From: Deltaproteobacteria bacterium HGW-Deltaproteobacteria-8 | GTDB taxonomy: Bacteria; Desulfobacterota; Desulfovibrionia; Desulfovibrionales; Desulfovibrionaceae | DNA: 64,000 nucleotides | Assembly: GCA_002840405.1 (NCBI GenBank) | Contig: PHAR01000001.1 | Coordinates: 578,320 to 642,319, forward strand | Direction: 5' to 3' | Part shown: positions 53,903 to 62,673 of the stretch, one piece after another | Layout of the letters: every line of letters starts with the position of its first letter | Position numbering within the stretch: the stretch's first letter is position 1 | The notes under the pieces: generated by a model | Database searches by the model: none | What the model saw: the letters and a program-made list of their open reading frames with translations, nothing else | What the model was told of the DNA's origin: nothing | Program-made: the position numbers and the translations under genes

Positions 53903-54349
53903 ATGCATTGCAAAAACCTCAAGACCATGCTTGCAACTCTGTTGTGCCTGGGCGCGCTGGCCACGCCAGCCCTGGCGCAGTTCAACATCAGCATCGACCT
54001 TGGCGTGCCCCCGCCCCGGCAGCGCTATGAGGTGGTTCAAGAAATGCGCACAGGGTACGTCCTGATCCCAGGCTTCTGGTTCTGGGACGGACACCAGCAC
54101 CGCTGGTCCAGCCAGCACTGGGTGGAGGCCCGGCCCGGCCACCACTGGCAGCAGGCCCGCTGGGAACAGCGTGGCAACCGCCATCACTTCGAGCCAGGGC
54201 GCTGGGAACCGGATCGTCGTGAGGACAGCCGTGAGGACAGGCGTGATGACAGACATGATGACAGGCGTGATGACAGGCGCGACAATCATGACCAGGGACG
54301 CCGCGACAACCCTGGCCGGGGCCACAGAGATGGGAATGACCGCTTCTAG
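53903..54349 (+). CDS. Exported WXXGXW-repeat protein with Asp/Arg-rich tail
   Basis: A 148-residue protein. A signal peptide (LKTMLATLLCLGALATPALA, cleavage after ALA at about 25) is followed by a domain with PGFWFWDGHQHRW, HWVEARPGHHWQQARW and FEPGRW, the aromatic/Gly pattern of the YXWGXW/WXXGXW repeat family. The last 50 residues are almost only Asp, Arg, His, Asn and Gly, built from 4-residue repeats (DDRR). Family function is unknown, probably envelope stress or metal binding. The ATG has AAGGAG upstream, and a sigma-54-type promoter and a terminator frame it as a monocistron. Confidence 0.8.
   Translation: MHCKNLKTMLATLLCLGALATPALAQFNISIDLGVPPPRQRYEVVQEMRTGYVLIPGFWFWDGHQHRWSSQHWVEARPGHHWQQARWEQRGNRHHFEPGRWEPDRREDSREDRRDDRHDDRRDDRRDNHDQGRRDNPGRGHRDGNDRF
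54221..54280 (+). repeat. In-frame 12-bp tandem repeat coding for the D/R-rich tail
   Basis: Five copies of a 12-bp unit near GATGACAGGCGT, in frame with the gene, encoding EDSR, EDRR, DDRH, DDRR, DDRR. The last two differ by one base, suggesting recent slippage expansion. Copy number could vary between strains. Confidence 0.75.
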
Positions 54350-54398
54350 CGGACTGACCAGCCCGCGCCCCGATTAAGGGCAGCGAAACAGACAAGAA

Positions 54399-54430
54399 AA
54401 GGCCCGGGAACAGTCCCGGGCCTTGTTTTG
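54399..54430 (+). terminator. Bidirectional terminator between convergent genes
   Basis: AAGGCCCGGGA (54399-54409), loop ACAG, TCCCGGGCCTT (54414-54424), then GTTTTG; the other side has AAGAAAA, so it can also stop minus-strand transcripts. It separates the WXXGXW gene from the convergent gene at 54470. Confidence 0.85.
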
Positions 54431-54469
54431 CGCAATCTCCCAGCTGCCCGCAAACCGGCAGGCTGGCAC

Positions 54470-54883
54470 TCATTTCTCCAAGAGCGCCTTGATTCCAAAG
54501 TCGAGAGCCTGAAGCCGGAACCGGGGCACCTCTGCCAGCGCCTTCTCATCCACCTCGCGCAGAACGAGGTAGGCGGCGACATCGCTTGGCTGTTGGAGCG
54601 CAGCCTTGCGCGTCTCGCGGTAGCAGGCGGCCAGCCGGGCCTCGATGGCCGCAGCCAGGCGGCCAGCCACGCCCTTGAGCGCGCCGATTTGCTCCACTGT
54701 AATTCCAGCGGCCCTGCGCTCCCACAGGGGGGCGATGCTGACGAAGCTCTCCGGCACGTCCTTAAGGGTCCGGGAGGAGGCCTTGCGGTCGGAGATGGCC
54801 CCCACAGACCAGAGCGAGCGTTGCTGGCCCTTGCGGGGCTTGGACTTGATCTTGGCGTCGGTTGTGGCGAAGGGCTTGAGCAT
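54470..54883 (-). CDS. Hypothetical protein
   Basis: A 137-residue protein I do not recognise. The N-terminal 45 residues are basic and polar (KIKSKPRKGQQRS; SDRKASSRT). The rest is predicted helical (ITVEQIGALKGVAGRLAAAIEARLAACYRETRKAAL) with no signal peptide or membrane segment. AGGA eight bases before ATG 54883 supports the start. A relic of a DUF294 gene end lies just upstream. Confidence 0.55.
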   Translation of the reverse strand: MLKPFATTDAKIKSKPRKGQQRSLWSVGAISDRKASSRTLKDVPESFVSIAPLWERRAAGITVEQIGALKGVAGRLAAAIEARLAACYRETRKAALQQPSDVAAYLVLREVDEKALAEVPRFRLQALDFGIKALLEK

Positions 54884-54937
54884 CTGGGCTTCCTTTGGGG
54901 GCTGAAGAATCCGCAGGCGGACTGTTGCGGGCTTTCG

Positions 54938-55006
54938 CCCAGCATCCGCAAGGAGTGCTTCTCAAAGAGCAGGCTCTGGAACTCGGCGGTGAGGTTGCAG
55001 GCCGCG
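54938..55006 (-). pseudogene. Relic of a DUF294-type gene 3' end
   Basis: These 69 bp are clearly similar to the last codons of the intact cNMP/CBS/DUF294 gene at 55899. The minus strand encodes LTAEFQSLLFEKHSLRMLG, against LIAEFQSLLFEKYGLRMLG in the intact gene. The relic lacks the stop codon and everything upstream. It lies beside the first BON gene as the intact gene lies beside the second, which suggests duplication of a DUF294-BON unit followed by loss. Confidence 0.7.
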
Positions 55007-55036
55007 CAATCAACGCGGCGTGCAGGAAATCCGCCG

Positions 55037-55342
55037 CTATTCTCCTCTGGCCCAGATCCTTATGCGGTTATCAACGGACTTCACCCCTTCAATTCCACGG
55101 GTGATCTCAATAACTCGCTGCATTTTATAGAACTCATCCACATGCCCGCCAAGGACAACCACGCCATCAAAAGTCTTCACATCAATGTGCGTATTTTCAA
55201 AGGGGTTCTCCCGAATAAGGGCTTCCGTGACTGCGGCGGAGATTTCGAGGTCCCTGCCTGTCTGCGCGGCAAGGGCAGTGGTGCAGAACACCGTCGTCAT
55301 CAGCGCCACCATGAGCAGCGCGGTCATGGCATATCTCGACAT
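55037..55342 (-). CDS. Periplasmic BON-domain protein
   Basis: A 101-residue protein with a signal peptide (MTALLMVALMTTVFCTTALAA) and a single BON domain (AAVTEALIRENPFENTHIDVKTFDGVVVLGG; VKSVDNRI). BON domains bind phospholipid or hydrophobic surfaces and occur in osmotic-shock proteins such as OsmY. Paralogue of the next gene (VKTFDGVV, GVKSVDNRI shared). Confidence 0.82.
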   Translation of the reverse strand: MSRYAMTALLMVALMTTVFCTTALAAQTGRDLEISAAVTEALIRENPFENTHIDVKTFDGVVVLGGHVDEFYKMQRVIEITRGIEGVKSVDNRIRIWARGE

Positions 55343-55444
55343 AAGCCTCTGGCCTCCTATTTTTAGATGCGAGGGTATGTTTGACTGGCTGCGATGTCCT
55401 TGCGGGCTCGCGGTTCCGGCCTCAGGCCACGCCTCCGCCGGGGC

Positions 55445-55747
55445 CTAATGCCCCGAGCGGATGGAAATGCGGTTGTCCACGGACTTCACGCCGGGGATGG
55501 TGCTGGCGAGGGCAACCGCCTGTTTCATCAGCTCATGCTCCCGGGTAAAGCCACCGAGAATCACCACGCCGTCAAAGGTCTTGACGTCGACCTGACTGGT
55601 GCTGAACCGGAAATCTCCGAGGATCGCCGCGTTGACGGCGGCGGTGATGGCCAGGTCGCTGTCCCTGCGCGCCGGGCGCAGACGCGTGACAATTACCGCC
55701 ACAGCGACCCCTGCGAGAAAAAGGAGAAAGGCTGTTTGCGCGTTCAT
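55445..55747 (-). CDS. Membrane-anchored BON-domain protein
   Basis: A 100-residue protein with an N-terminal membrane anchor (AFLLFLAGVAVAVIVT) and a BON domain (AAVNAAILGDFRFSTSQVDVKTFDGVVILGG; GVKSVDNRISI). The start lacks a clear cleavage site, so it probably stays anchored, unlike its neighbour. The 151-bp gap upstream contains an 8-bp-arm hairpin (55775-55793). Likely in one transcript with the DUF294 gene. Confidence 0.82.
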   Translation of the reverse strand: MNAQTAFLLFLAGVAVAVIVTRLRPARRDSDLAITAAVNAAILGDFRFSTSQVDVKTFDGVVILGGFTREHELMKQAVALASTIPGVKSVDNRISIRSGH

Positions 55748-55898
55748 GCCTGCCCGGTTGCATCCCTTCGCTGTGCGGCTCGGGGCGAGCCGCCGGTTGA
55801 TCTTGCCCGATTCGCCACGCCGGTCCTGGGCTGGGCCGCTCCGCCGCGTCCACGCTCCGAGCGTTCAAGAGCGCGCCCGGCCAAGCCGGAGACCAAGG

Positions 55899-57815
55899 CT
55901 AGCCCAGCATCCGCAGGCCGTACTTCTCGAAGAGCAGGCTCTGGAACTCGGCGATGAGCTTGAAGGCCGAGCGCAGGCGCTCGCGCTCCATGGCGCCCAG
56001 GGTATCGGGCCGGATGTCGTTGTCCAGCGGCTTGCCCTGGCGCAGGTGCCCGGCCTGGGTGCGCATGCGCAGGGTCTGCAGAAAGTCGTAGGCGTCGCAC
56101 AGTCCCTCGGCCAGGGGCACGGAGAGCGCCTCGGAGCGGTGCAGCAGGCGCAGGCGCGCGCAGGTGCCGGTCTCGGCCAGGCCGTGGTCCAAGGCCAGGG
56201 TCTTCACGCCCTGGGTGATGGGGAAGATCCCGCCGCGCTTGATGTCGAGAGTGCCCCGGCCCTGGTCGTCCTTCTTCAGGGAGAAGGAGCCGAACAGCCC
56301 CAGCGGCGGGCTGAAGCGCACGGCCTCGCGCGCCATGTACTTGAGCAGCACCGAGCTCTTGCGCAGCCGCCTGGTCATGGCCTCGCGCAGGCGCACGTTC
56401 AGGCCGCCGTTGCCCGACCCGTGGACCTGCACAGGCCGCATGTCGCACAACAGCGAGGCTTTCAAAATACCCTCGGAGTCGGGCGTTTCGGCGATGGAGT
56501 CGAAGAGGTCCAGCCAGCCGTCCAGACTTTTGCGCCAGTCCGGATTGTCCAGCATGATGCGGTTCTTGCACGGCGGGAAGCCCACCTCGAGGAGCATCTG
56601 GGTGAGACGCTCGCCCAGCCGCGCGAACCAGGCCTCAAGCTCCTGGCCGCTGCCAGCGTCCGCCCCGTCGTAGGCCAGGGCCAGGTCCTGGTCCGTGGCC
56701 AGAAACTGCTCGCGCCGGCCCTGGCTGCCCAGCACCAGCACGGCATGCGGCGCGGGCGCAGGCCCAAGCTCGTCCAGGACCATCTCCCAGGCCCGGCACA
56801 TGATGCGGTCGTGCATCTCGCTGATGAGCCTGCCCACGGCGTCGCTGGTGATGCCCTCGGCCACGCTGCGTCCGGCCATGCGGTGCAGGCGCTCGAAGGT
56901 CCGGGTTAGTTCCTCCGGAGCCGTGGCGTTGGCGATCTCCGAGGCCAGGGCCAGGGGGCTCTCACCGCGCGCGGAGAGCATGTCGCGTTCGCCCAGCACG
57001 CCCGCAGGCGCACCGGTCACGTCCAGCAGCACCAGCCGGCGGATGCCGTGGTGGACCATGCGTGAAAAGGCCTCGATGAGCAGTTCTTCGGGCCCGGCCG
57101 TGACCAGGCCTGGCGTCATCACCTCAGTCACGGGCAGGGTTTCGGCGTCCTTGCCCGCAGCCACCACCTTGGCCAGCACGTCGCGCTCGGTCAAGATGCC
57201 CAGCACCGCGCCGTTGCCCATGTCGCTGTTCTTGTTCTGGGCGCGCACCAGGGCCGCCGTGGCCTTGGCCCGGGCCATGACGCGCGCGGCCTCGGCCACG
57301 CTGGCCGTGGACGGAACGAACACCGGGGCCGGGCAGGCCACGTCGCCCACGCGCAGGCGCAGAAAAGGGTCCGGGCCGGGCTGGCAGGACTGGCTCCTGG
57401 CGCGGTCTGCGGCGGAGGCCAAGCCCACCGCCCGGGCGATGAGCGCGCGGGAAAAGAGCTCGTCGCCCATGAGCCGTCCCAGCGCGTCCAAGGGGATCAG
57501 GATGACCTCCGAGGGCTCGGCCGCGCGCACGTCCCAGAGGCCCGTCACCGCACCCTGGCCCGTGGGCAGGGCGGCCTCCCAGCCCAGCATGTCGCCGGGC
57601 AGAAGCGTCAGGGACAGGCACTGGGCGTAAGTGGCTTCCAGCGAGCCGGAGCGCACCACGCAGGCTGCGTCCGGGATGGTGCCAGCGGTCAGGATCTCCT
57701 CGCCCGCGGCCAGGCTTCTGGCAGAAAAAGAGTCTCCCTCCGACCCCAGCAAACGCTGAGGAAGGAGGGAGAAGGGAAGTGCCGCCTTGAGAAAGGTGAC
57801 TAACGCGTCATTCAT
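55899..57815 (-). CDS. cNMP-binding/CBS/DUF294 nucleotidyltransferase-like regulator
   Basis: A 638-residue cytoplasmic multidomain protein. Order: a cyclic-nucleotide-binding-like domain (about 15-125), two CBS domains (about 160-290), a DUF294 GlnD-like nucleotidyltransferase domain with GSQGRREQ...TDQD at about 363-376 (the G-S-x(2)-R and DxD motifs are intact, so catalysis is possible), and the DUF294 C-terminal helical domain. Such proteins are regularly encoded beside ActP-type symporters, as here 18 bp downstream, and are thought to regulate them; the modified target is unknown. Confidence 0.88.
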   Translation of the reverse strand: MNDALVTFLKAALPFSLLPQRLLGSEGDSFSARSLAAGEEILTAGTIPDAACVVRSGSLEATYAQCLSLTLLPGDMLGWEAALPTGQGAVTGLWDVRAAEPSEVILIPLDALGRLMGDELFSRALIARAVGLASAADRARSQSCQPGPDPFLRLRVGDVACPAPVFVPSTASVAEAARVMARAKATAALVRAQNKNSDMGNGAVLGILTERDVLAKVVAAGKDAETLPVTEVMTPGLVTAGPEELLIEAFSRMVHHGIRRLVLLDVTGAPAGVLGERDMLSARGESPLALASEIANATAPEELTRTFERLHRMAGRSVAEGITSDAVGRLISEMHDRIMCRAWEMVLDELGPAPAPHAVLVLGSQGRREQFLATDQDLALAYDGADAGSGQELEAWFARLGERLTQMLLEVGFPPCKNRIMLDNPDWRKSLDGWLDLFDSIAETPDSEGILKASLLCDMRPVQVHGSGNGGLNVRLREAMTRRLRKSSVLLKYMAREAVRFSPPLGLFGSFSLKKDDQGRGTLDIKRGGIFPITQGVKTLALDHGLAETGTCARLRLLHRSEALSVPLAEGLCDAYDFLQTLRMRTQAGHLRQGKPLDNDIRPDTLGAMERERLRSAFKLIAEFQSLLFEKYGLRMLG

Positions 57816-57833
57816 TCCACGCTCGTTTCAGGG

Positions 57834-59381
57834 TCACTCCACGCTCACGCCGAGGTAGTTGCGGACCTTTTGTTCCGCATACAACGATTCTGCGCGTTCG
57901 TCACGCTTAATCACGGAACCGATCCACCCTGCGATGAAAGCCCCGGTCATGGAGATGAGGGCCGGGTTCTTGAGCGGGAAGATGGCCGTGGGGTTATGCA
58001 GGATGCTCACCCACACCGTGGGGCTGATGACGATGAGCACCACGGCCAGGGTCGTGCCGGTGACGATGGAGAACACCGCGCCGAGCGTGCTGAACCTGCG
58101 CCACATGATGGAGAGCAAGAGGGCCGGGAAGTTGGCGCTGGCGGCGATGGCGAAGGCCAGGCCCACCATGAAGGCCACGTTCTGGCCCTTGAACACCAGG
58201 CCGAGCACCACGGCGACCACGCCCAGGCAGAGGGTGGCGATCTTGGCCACGCGCACCTCTTCCTGCTCATTGGCCTTGCCCGCGCGGAACACGTTCACAT
58301 AGAGGTCGTGGGACAGGGTGGTGGCCCCGGCGAGGGTCAGGCCCGCCACCACGGCGAGGATGGTGGCAAAGGCCACGGCCGCGATGAACCCGAGGAACAC
58401 GGTGCCGCCAGTGACTTCGGCCAGGAGCAGCGCGGCCATGTTGCCGCCCTTGTCCATGCCGGAGATCACGTCCTGGCCCACAAGGACCATGGCCCCGAAG
58501 CCGATGATGAAGGTCAGGATGTAGAAGAAGCCGATGAAGCCGGTGGCCACGAACACGGACTTACGGGCGGCCTTGGCGTCGGGCACGGTGTAGAAACGCA
58601 TGAGGATGTGCGGCAACCCGGCCGTGCCGAACATGAGGGCCAGGCCGAGGGAGATGGCGTCCCAGGGGTTGGACACGAGCCCGCCGGGGGCCAGCACCTT
58701 GTCGCCGTACTTGGCCTGGGCAGCGGCGAAGAGCTCCACCGGGTTGTAGTTGAACTTGGCCATGACCATGACCACGAGCACGGTGGCGCCGGAGAGGAGC
58801 AGGCAGGCCTTGATGATCTGCACCCAGGTGGTGGCGAGCATGCCGCCGAAGAGCACGTAGCAGATCATCACCGCGCCCACGAAGACGATGGCGATCTCGT
58901 ACTTCAGGCCGAAGACCATGTGGATGAGGGCGCCGGAGCCCACCATCTGAGCGATGAGGTAGAAGCACACGGTCATGAGCGAGCCGATGCTGGCCGCGAT
59001 GCGCACGGGCTTCTGCGACAGGCGGTAGGCCACCACGTCGGCGAAGGTGTACTTGCCGAGGTTGCGCAAGGGCTCGGCGATGAGGAACATGATGATGGGC
59101 CAGCCCACGAGGAAGCCGATGGAGTAGATGAGCCCATCGTAGCCGCGCAGGGACACGAGCCCGGCGATGCCGAGGAAGCTCGCGGCGCTCATGTAGTCGC
59201 CGGCCAGGGCCAGACCGTTCTGGAAGCCGGAGATGCCGCCGCCCGCGGCGTAGAAGTCCGCCGTGGTCTTGGATTTCTTCGCGGCGAAATAGGTGATGAA
59301 CAACGTCCCCGTGATGAAGACGAAAAAGAACAGGATGGAGGTGATGTTCGGTTGCCCGATGGTTGAGGTGAACTGATCCAT
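57834..59381 (-). CDS. ActP-like sodium:solute symporter (monocarboxylate/acetate)
   Basis: A 515-residue SSS-family inner-membrane carrier with about 13 hydrophobic segments. The N-terminal [32 protein letters not shown] is the diagnostic first-helix Na/substrate region of the ActP subgroup. Paired with a YjcH-type protein 2 bp upstream. Acetate or a related short acid such as lactate or pyruvate is the likely substrate, consistent with a sulfate reducer's metabolism. Confidence 0.9.
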   Translation of the reverse strand: MDQFTSTIGQPNITSILFFFVFITGTLFITYFAAKKSKTTADFYAAGGGISGFQNGLALAGDYMSAASFLGIAGLVSLRGYDGLIYSIGFLVGWPIIMFLIAEPLRNLGKYTFADVVAYRLSQKPVRIAASIGSLMTVCFYLIAQMVGSGALIHMVFGLKYEIAIVFVGAVMICYVLFGGMLATTWVQIIKACLLLSGATVLVVMVMAKFNYNPVELFAAAQAKYGDKVLAPGGLVSNPWDAISLGLALMFGTAGLPHILMRFYTVPDAKAARKSVFVATGFIGFFYILTFIIGFGAMVLVGQDVISGMDKGGNMAALLLAEVTGGTVFLGFIAAVAFATILAVVAGLTLAGATTLSHDLYVNVFRAGKANEQEEVRVAKIATLCLGVVAVVLGLVFKGQNVAFMVGLAFAIAASANFPALLLSIMWRRFSTLGAVFSIVTGTTLAVVLIVISPTVWVSILHNPTAIFPLKNPALISMTGAFIAGWIGSVIKRDERAESLYAEQKVRNYLGVSVE

Positions 59382-59383
59382 GT

Positions 59384-59689
59384 CTAGTTCCTCCTGAGGC
59401 TCTGCCGGATGGCGTTCACGGCGCTGTCGTATTTGTCGTTGGCCCAGTAGACGTAGAGTCCGGTGAGCCCCCAGGCCAGCAGGATGACGAACAGGCCGAT
59501 GGGGATGCCCACGCTCAGGCCCGGTGTGATCATGCTGCCCAGCAAGCCCTTGTCAAAGGCCAGGACAAGGATGAAGCCGAAATACACGCCGAGCATGATG
59601 ATGGACAGGACTGCCGAGACGGACCACTGCCTGGCGACCAGGGCCTTGAATTCAGGCGAGTTGATGATGGCGTCAGGGTCTTTGCTCAT
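59384..59689 (-). CDS. DUF485/YjcH-like small membrane protein
   Basis: A 101-residue inner-membrane protein with two membrane helices ([42 protein letters not shown]). Family members are co-encoded with ActP-type symporters and probably needed for their assembly or regulation. AGGAGG six bases before ATG 59689. Confidence 0.9.
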   Translation of the reverse strand: MSKDPDAIINSPEFKALVARQWSVSAVLSIIMLGVYFGFILVLAFDKGLLGSMITPGLSVGIPIGLFVILLAWGLTGLYVYWANDKYDSAVNAIRQSLRRN

Positions 59690-59995
59690 GATGGTCCTCC
59701 TGTTTGCGTTGCCTGCGCCGGGGCTTCGGACCGCCCAAGGCCCCCGTGCGCTGTCTTCGATTGAGGATGTAAAGGAGAAAACAACCCCCGCACCACCTCA
59801 ATTCGCCGAGCGGCGCTATTCCGGCGGTGAGCACCCGGATCGGGCAGTTGAACACTCACCCGCGGATTTGCACCGTTCACCGGACCAAGGCCCAGGCGGG
59901 CGGCGGCAAACGGCGGATTGGCCGGCAAAAGCGCTTCCGGCAGGCTTCTTGCTTCAGCCCTGGCAAAGAAAATTCTGCCGGAGTCCGGAGCGCTG
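59690..59995. other. Divergent intergenic region, symporter operon and GT9 gene
   Basis: A 306-bp noncoding stretch separating divergent genes. On the minus strand TGGTGC-GGGGG-TTGTT (around 59780-59795) has sigma-54-like spacing, but GT replaces the -12 GC, so I do not call it a promoter. No clear sigma-70 pair, repeat or RNA was seen. Confidence 0.4.
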
Positions 59996-61645
59996 ATGAA
60001 CGTGCTTGTGATGAACATGACCCGACTGGGCGACCTGCTCCAGTCCCAGCCCACCGTGGCCGGGCTCAAGGCCCAGGGCCACCGCGTGGGCCTGGCCTGC
60101 CTGGAGAACTTCGCCCCGGCGGCCGCGCTCATGCAGGGCCTGGACGCGCTTTTCCCCTTTCCCGGCGCGCGCCTGCTGGCCCGGCTGGACCAGGACTGGC
60201 GGCTGGCCCTGGCGGCCTACCGCGAGGTCACGGACCGCGTGCGCGACGAATTCGCCCCGGATCTCGTCATCAACCTGACGCCGTCGGAGCCCGCGCGGCT
60301 CCTGGCCATGTCCTTGGGCGCGGCAAGCACGCGCGGCTTCGCCCTGGACGACCACGGCTTCAACGCCGACACCAGCGCCTGGGCGGCCTTCCTGCAGCTG
60401 GCCTCCTCCTCGCGCGGGGCCAGCCCCTTCAACATCGTGGACATGTTCCGGCGCATCAGCGGCCTCTCCGGCCCGCCCGGCGGCGATGGCGAGGAGGGCT
60501 GCGGCTTCGGCCTGCGCGGCCCGGACCAGCAGACCCGCAGCGAGGCCCTGGCCCGCCTGCGTAGCGAGCTTCCCGACGGATTGCAGGGCGCGCCGCCAAA
60601 AGGCTACGTGGCCTTGCAGCTCGGCGCGTCCGTGGACCGCAGGCGCTGGCCCGTGGCGCGTTTCGCCCAGGTGGCCCGCGGGCTCGCGGCGGCCGGGTAC
60701 GCCCCGGTGCTGGTGGGCACGGCCGAGGAACAGGCACTTGGACAGCGGCTGCGCGCCCAGCTCAACGCAACCGAAACAGACACGCCGGTCATCGACCTCC
60801 TGGGTGCAACCGACCTGCCGGGCCTGGCCGCCGTGCTGGCCGCCTGCCGCCTGCTCATCACCAACGACACCGGCACCATGCACCTGGCGGCGGGCCTTGG
60901 CGTGCCCTGCCTGGCGATCTTCCTGGCCACGGCCCAGCCCTGGGACACCGGCCCGTTTCTCCCCGGCTCCATCTGCCTGGAGCCGGACCTGGCCTGCCAC
61001 CCCTGCGACTTTGGCGAGACCTGCGCCCATCTTGAGGACGGCTGCGAGGCCTGCCGCCAGGCCATCGCCCCACAGGCCGTGCTCGGCCTGGCCCTGGAGC
61101 TGCTTGAAGACCACGACGTGAATATAGCCACGCCCAGACCCGCTTCCGGCGCAAGGATCTGGCGGACAGTGCTCGGAGCCGACGGGCTCCTGGACCTTGT
61201 GTCCCTCTCCGGCCACGAGCGCGAGGACCGCACCCTGCTCATCCGGCTCCAGCGCGACCTGTATCGTCGATATCTTGACGGCGACCCCATGCCCAAGGCC
61301 GCAACGCCAGCCGGGCCGCCATGCGGTCTGTCGGCCCAGGCGGCAGTCCCCCTGTCGAGCGCCCTGGGCACGGCCTCCGAGTTTTTGTTTCTGCTGGAGC
61401 GGCAAGGCCAGCTTCTGGGCCGCGATCCGCTGAACTCCGTCAAGGCCAAGTTCCTGGCCACCTGGCAGCGGGTGCAGAGCTCGCTCTGCGCCGACCCCCG
61501 CCTGACCCTGCTCTCTGCCCTGTGGATGTTCGAGTCCGAGCGGCCCGGCCTGGACATGCCGGAGATCCTGGCGCTGACCGCGCGCTTCCGCGCCCTGGTC
61601 GACGCCCTGCGTTGGTCCATCAGCATTGGCATGGACAATGCATAA
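59996..61645 (+). CDS. GT9 (heptosyltransferase-like) glycosyltransferase with C-terminal extension
   Basis: A 549-residue protein. The first 365 residues are a GT-B fold of family 9 (MTRLGDLLQSQPTVAGLK; VALQLGASVDRRRWP; the hallmark NDTGTMHLAAGLGVP at about 289), which transfers heptose or other sugars from ADP/GDP donors. A Cys cluster (CHPCDFGETC, CEAC) lies at about 332-360. The last 180 residues are an extension I do not recognise. GGAG six bases upstream supports ATG 59996. Two small helical-protein genes follow. Desulfovibrio flagellin or LPS glycosylation is plausible but not shown. Confidence 0.82.
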   Translation: MNVLVMNMTRLGDLLQSQPTVAGLKAQGHRVGLACLENFAPAAALMQGLDALFPFPGARLLARLDQDWRLALAAYREVTDRVRDEFAPDLVINLTPSEPARLLAMSLGAASTRGFALDDHGFNADTSAWAAFLQLASSSRGASPFNIVDMFRRISGLSGPPGGDGEEGCGFGLRGPDQQTRSEALARLRSELPDGLQGAPPKGYVALQLGASVDRRRWPVARFAQVARGLAAAGYAPVLVGTAEEQALGQRLRAQLNATETDTPVIDLLGATDLPGLAAVLAACRLLITNDTGTMHLAAGLGVPCLAIFLATAQPWDTGPFLPGSICLEPDLACHPCDFGETCAHLEDGCEACRQAIAPQAVLGLALELLEDHDVNIATPRPASGARIWRTVLGADGLLDLVSLSGHEREDRTLLIRLQRDLYRRYLDGDPMPKAATPAGPPCGLSAQAAVPLSSALGTASEFLFLLERQGQLLGRDPLNSVKAKFLATWQRVQSSLCADPRLTLLSALWMFESERPGLDMPEILALTARFRALVDALRWSISIGMDNA

Positions 61646-61695
61646 CCACAGCAGACCACTAAATTGATCCCAACGCTGAACCCAAGGAGGGGCAC

Positions 61696-62301
61696 ATGCT
61701 GCTCATAGATGGACAAAAAAGCGAACTTAATTTCGCAAACTTCGCCAACCTGGACCAGATATTCATCAAGCTCATGGAAGACGGGGTCCTGCACGACCGC
61801 GTCGTCACGGATGTGTTCGTCAACGACTCGCCCTTCTCCGAGATCTACCCGCACCAGGCCGAGGACATCGACGCCAGCGAGCTCAAGACGGTAGAGATCC
61901 GCACCATGCCCGTGGGCGAAATCGCCGTGGAGATCACCCGCGAGCTATACAAGGTCGTCACCCTGATGGGCGAAGGAGCCGCCCGCGTGGCCGAACTCTT
62001 CCGCCAGGCCGACGATGCCGAGGCGCTGGAAACCTATCAGGATCTGGTGGACGTCACCCGCGACTTCATCGGCATGATCAGCACCCTGCGCAGCGAATTC
62101 GCCCTCAAGGACTACCGCGAGTTCATGGAAGCCAGCGACCAGCTCTCCAACCTGTTCAGCGAGATGACCACGGTCATGGGCAACGAGGACTGGATACTTC
62201 TGGCCGACCTGCTGGAATACGAGTTTCTGCCCGCCGTGCACCGCTGGAAGAAGGTCGTCGCGCAGCTGCGTGAAGACGTCCGGTCATCCGGAAAGGAGTA
62301 A
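61696..62301 (+). CDS. Hypothetical helical protein downstream of the GT9 gene
   Basis: A 201-residue soluble protein I do not recognise. A mixed N-terminal region (residues 1-80, SELNFANFANLDQIF) is followed by a long helical part (VEITRELYKVVTLMGEGAARVAEL; LVDVTRDFIGMISTLRSEF). AAGGAGG precedes ATG 61696. It lies 50 bp after the GT9 gene and 3 bp before the next small gene. Confidence 0.6.
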   Translation: MLLIDGQKSELNFANFANLDQIFIKLMEDGVLHDRVVTDVFVNDSPFSEIYPHQAEDIDASELKTVEIRTMPVGEIAVEITRELYKVVTLMGEGAARVAELFRQADDAEALETYQDLVDVTRDFIGMISTLRSEFALKDYREFMEASDQLSNLFSEMTTVMGNEDWILLADLLEYEFLPAVHRWKKVVAQLREDVRSSGKE

Positions 62302-62304
62302 GCC

Positions 62305-62673
62305 ATGCACGCGGCCTTCACCCTGCTCGACCAGGCCATTGAGATGGGAAACCAGGAACTGGCCCACCTTGCCGCTGGCGATGTGGACAAGGCCGAGGAA
62401 GTGGCTTTCGGGCGCGACGTCGTCATGACGCAGGCCCTGTCCACGGACAGCCTGGGCGCACCGGAAGGGAAATGCCTGGACTCCCTGGTGGCCAAACTGG
62501 AGGAGCTCAGAGCCCTCCAGGCCAGGATCATCGAAGAGGCCACGCGCCTGCGCCGGTCCCTGGGCCAGGAGATCACGCGCTCGGGCCAGGAGCACAAGCG
62601 GCACCAGGGCTACGGCAGGGCCGTGCGGCCCACCCCGCGCATCCGCAGCAGCTTCATCAGCAAAAACGGCTAA
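62305..62673 (+). CDS. Small coiled-coil protein, possibly flagellar-chaperone-like
   Basis: A 122-residue, largely helical protein (LLDQAIEMGNQELAHLAAGDVDKAEEVA; LVAKLEELRALQARIIEEATRLRRSLGQEI) with a basic Gly/Arg tail (HKRHQGYGRAVRP). The pattern of an N-terminal counting helix, GDVDKA and a long second helix is like FliT/FlgN-type chaperones, but this is a loose resemblance. AAGGAG precedes ATG 62305. Its TAA stop overlaps the stop of the convergent ABC gene. Confidence 0.5.
   Translation: MHAAFTLLDQAIEMGNQELAHLAAGDVDKAEEVAFGRDVVMTQALSTDSLGAPEGKCLDSLVAKLEELRALQARIIEEATRLRRSLGQEITRSGQEHKRHQGYGRAVRPTPRIRSSFISKNG

Noticed and set aside
54346-54951. 201-codon minus-strand ORF starting MRMLGESP
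   Set aside because: Its start is the tail of the DUF294 relic and the rest is a Ser/Arg/Pro-rich shadow of the 54470-54883 gene.
59778-59800. Sigma-54-like promoter for the yjcH-symporter operon
   Set aside because: TGGTGC-N5-TTGTT has the right spacing, but the invariant -12 GC is GT, so support is too weak.
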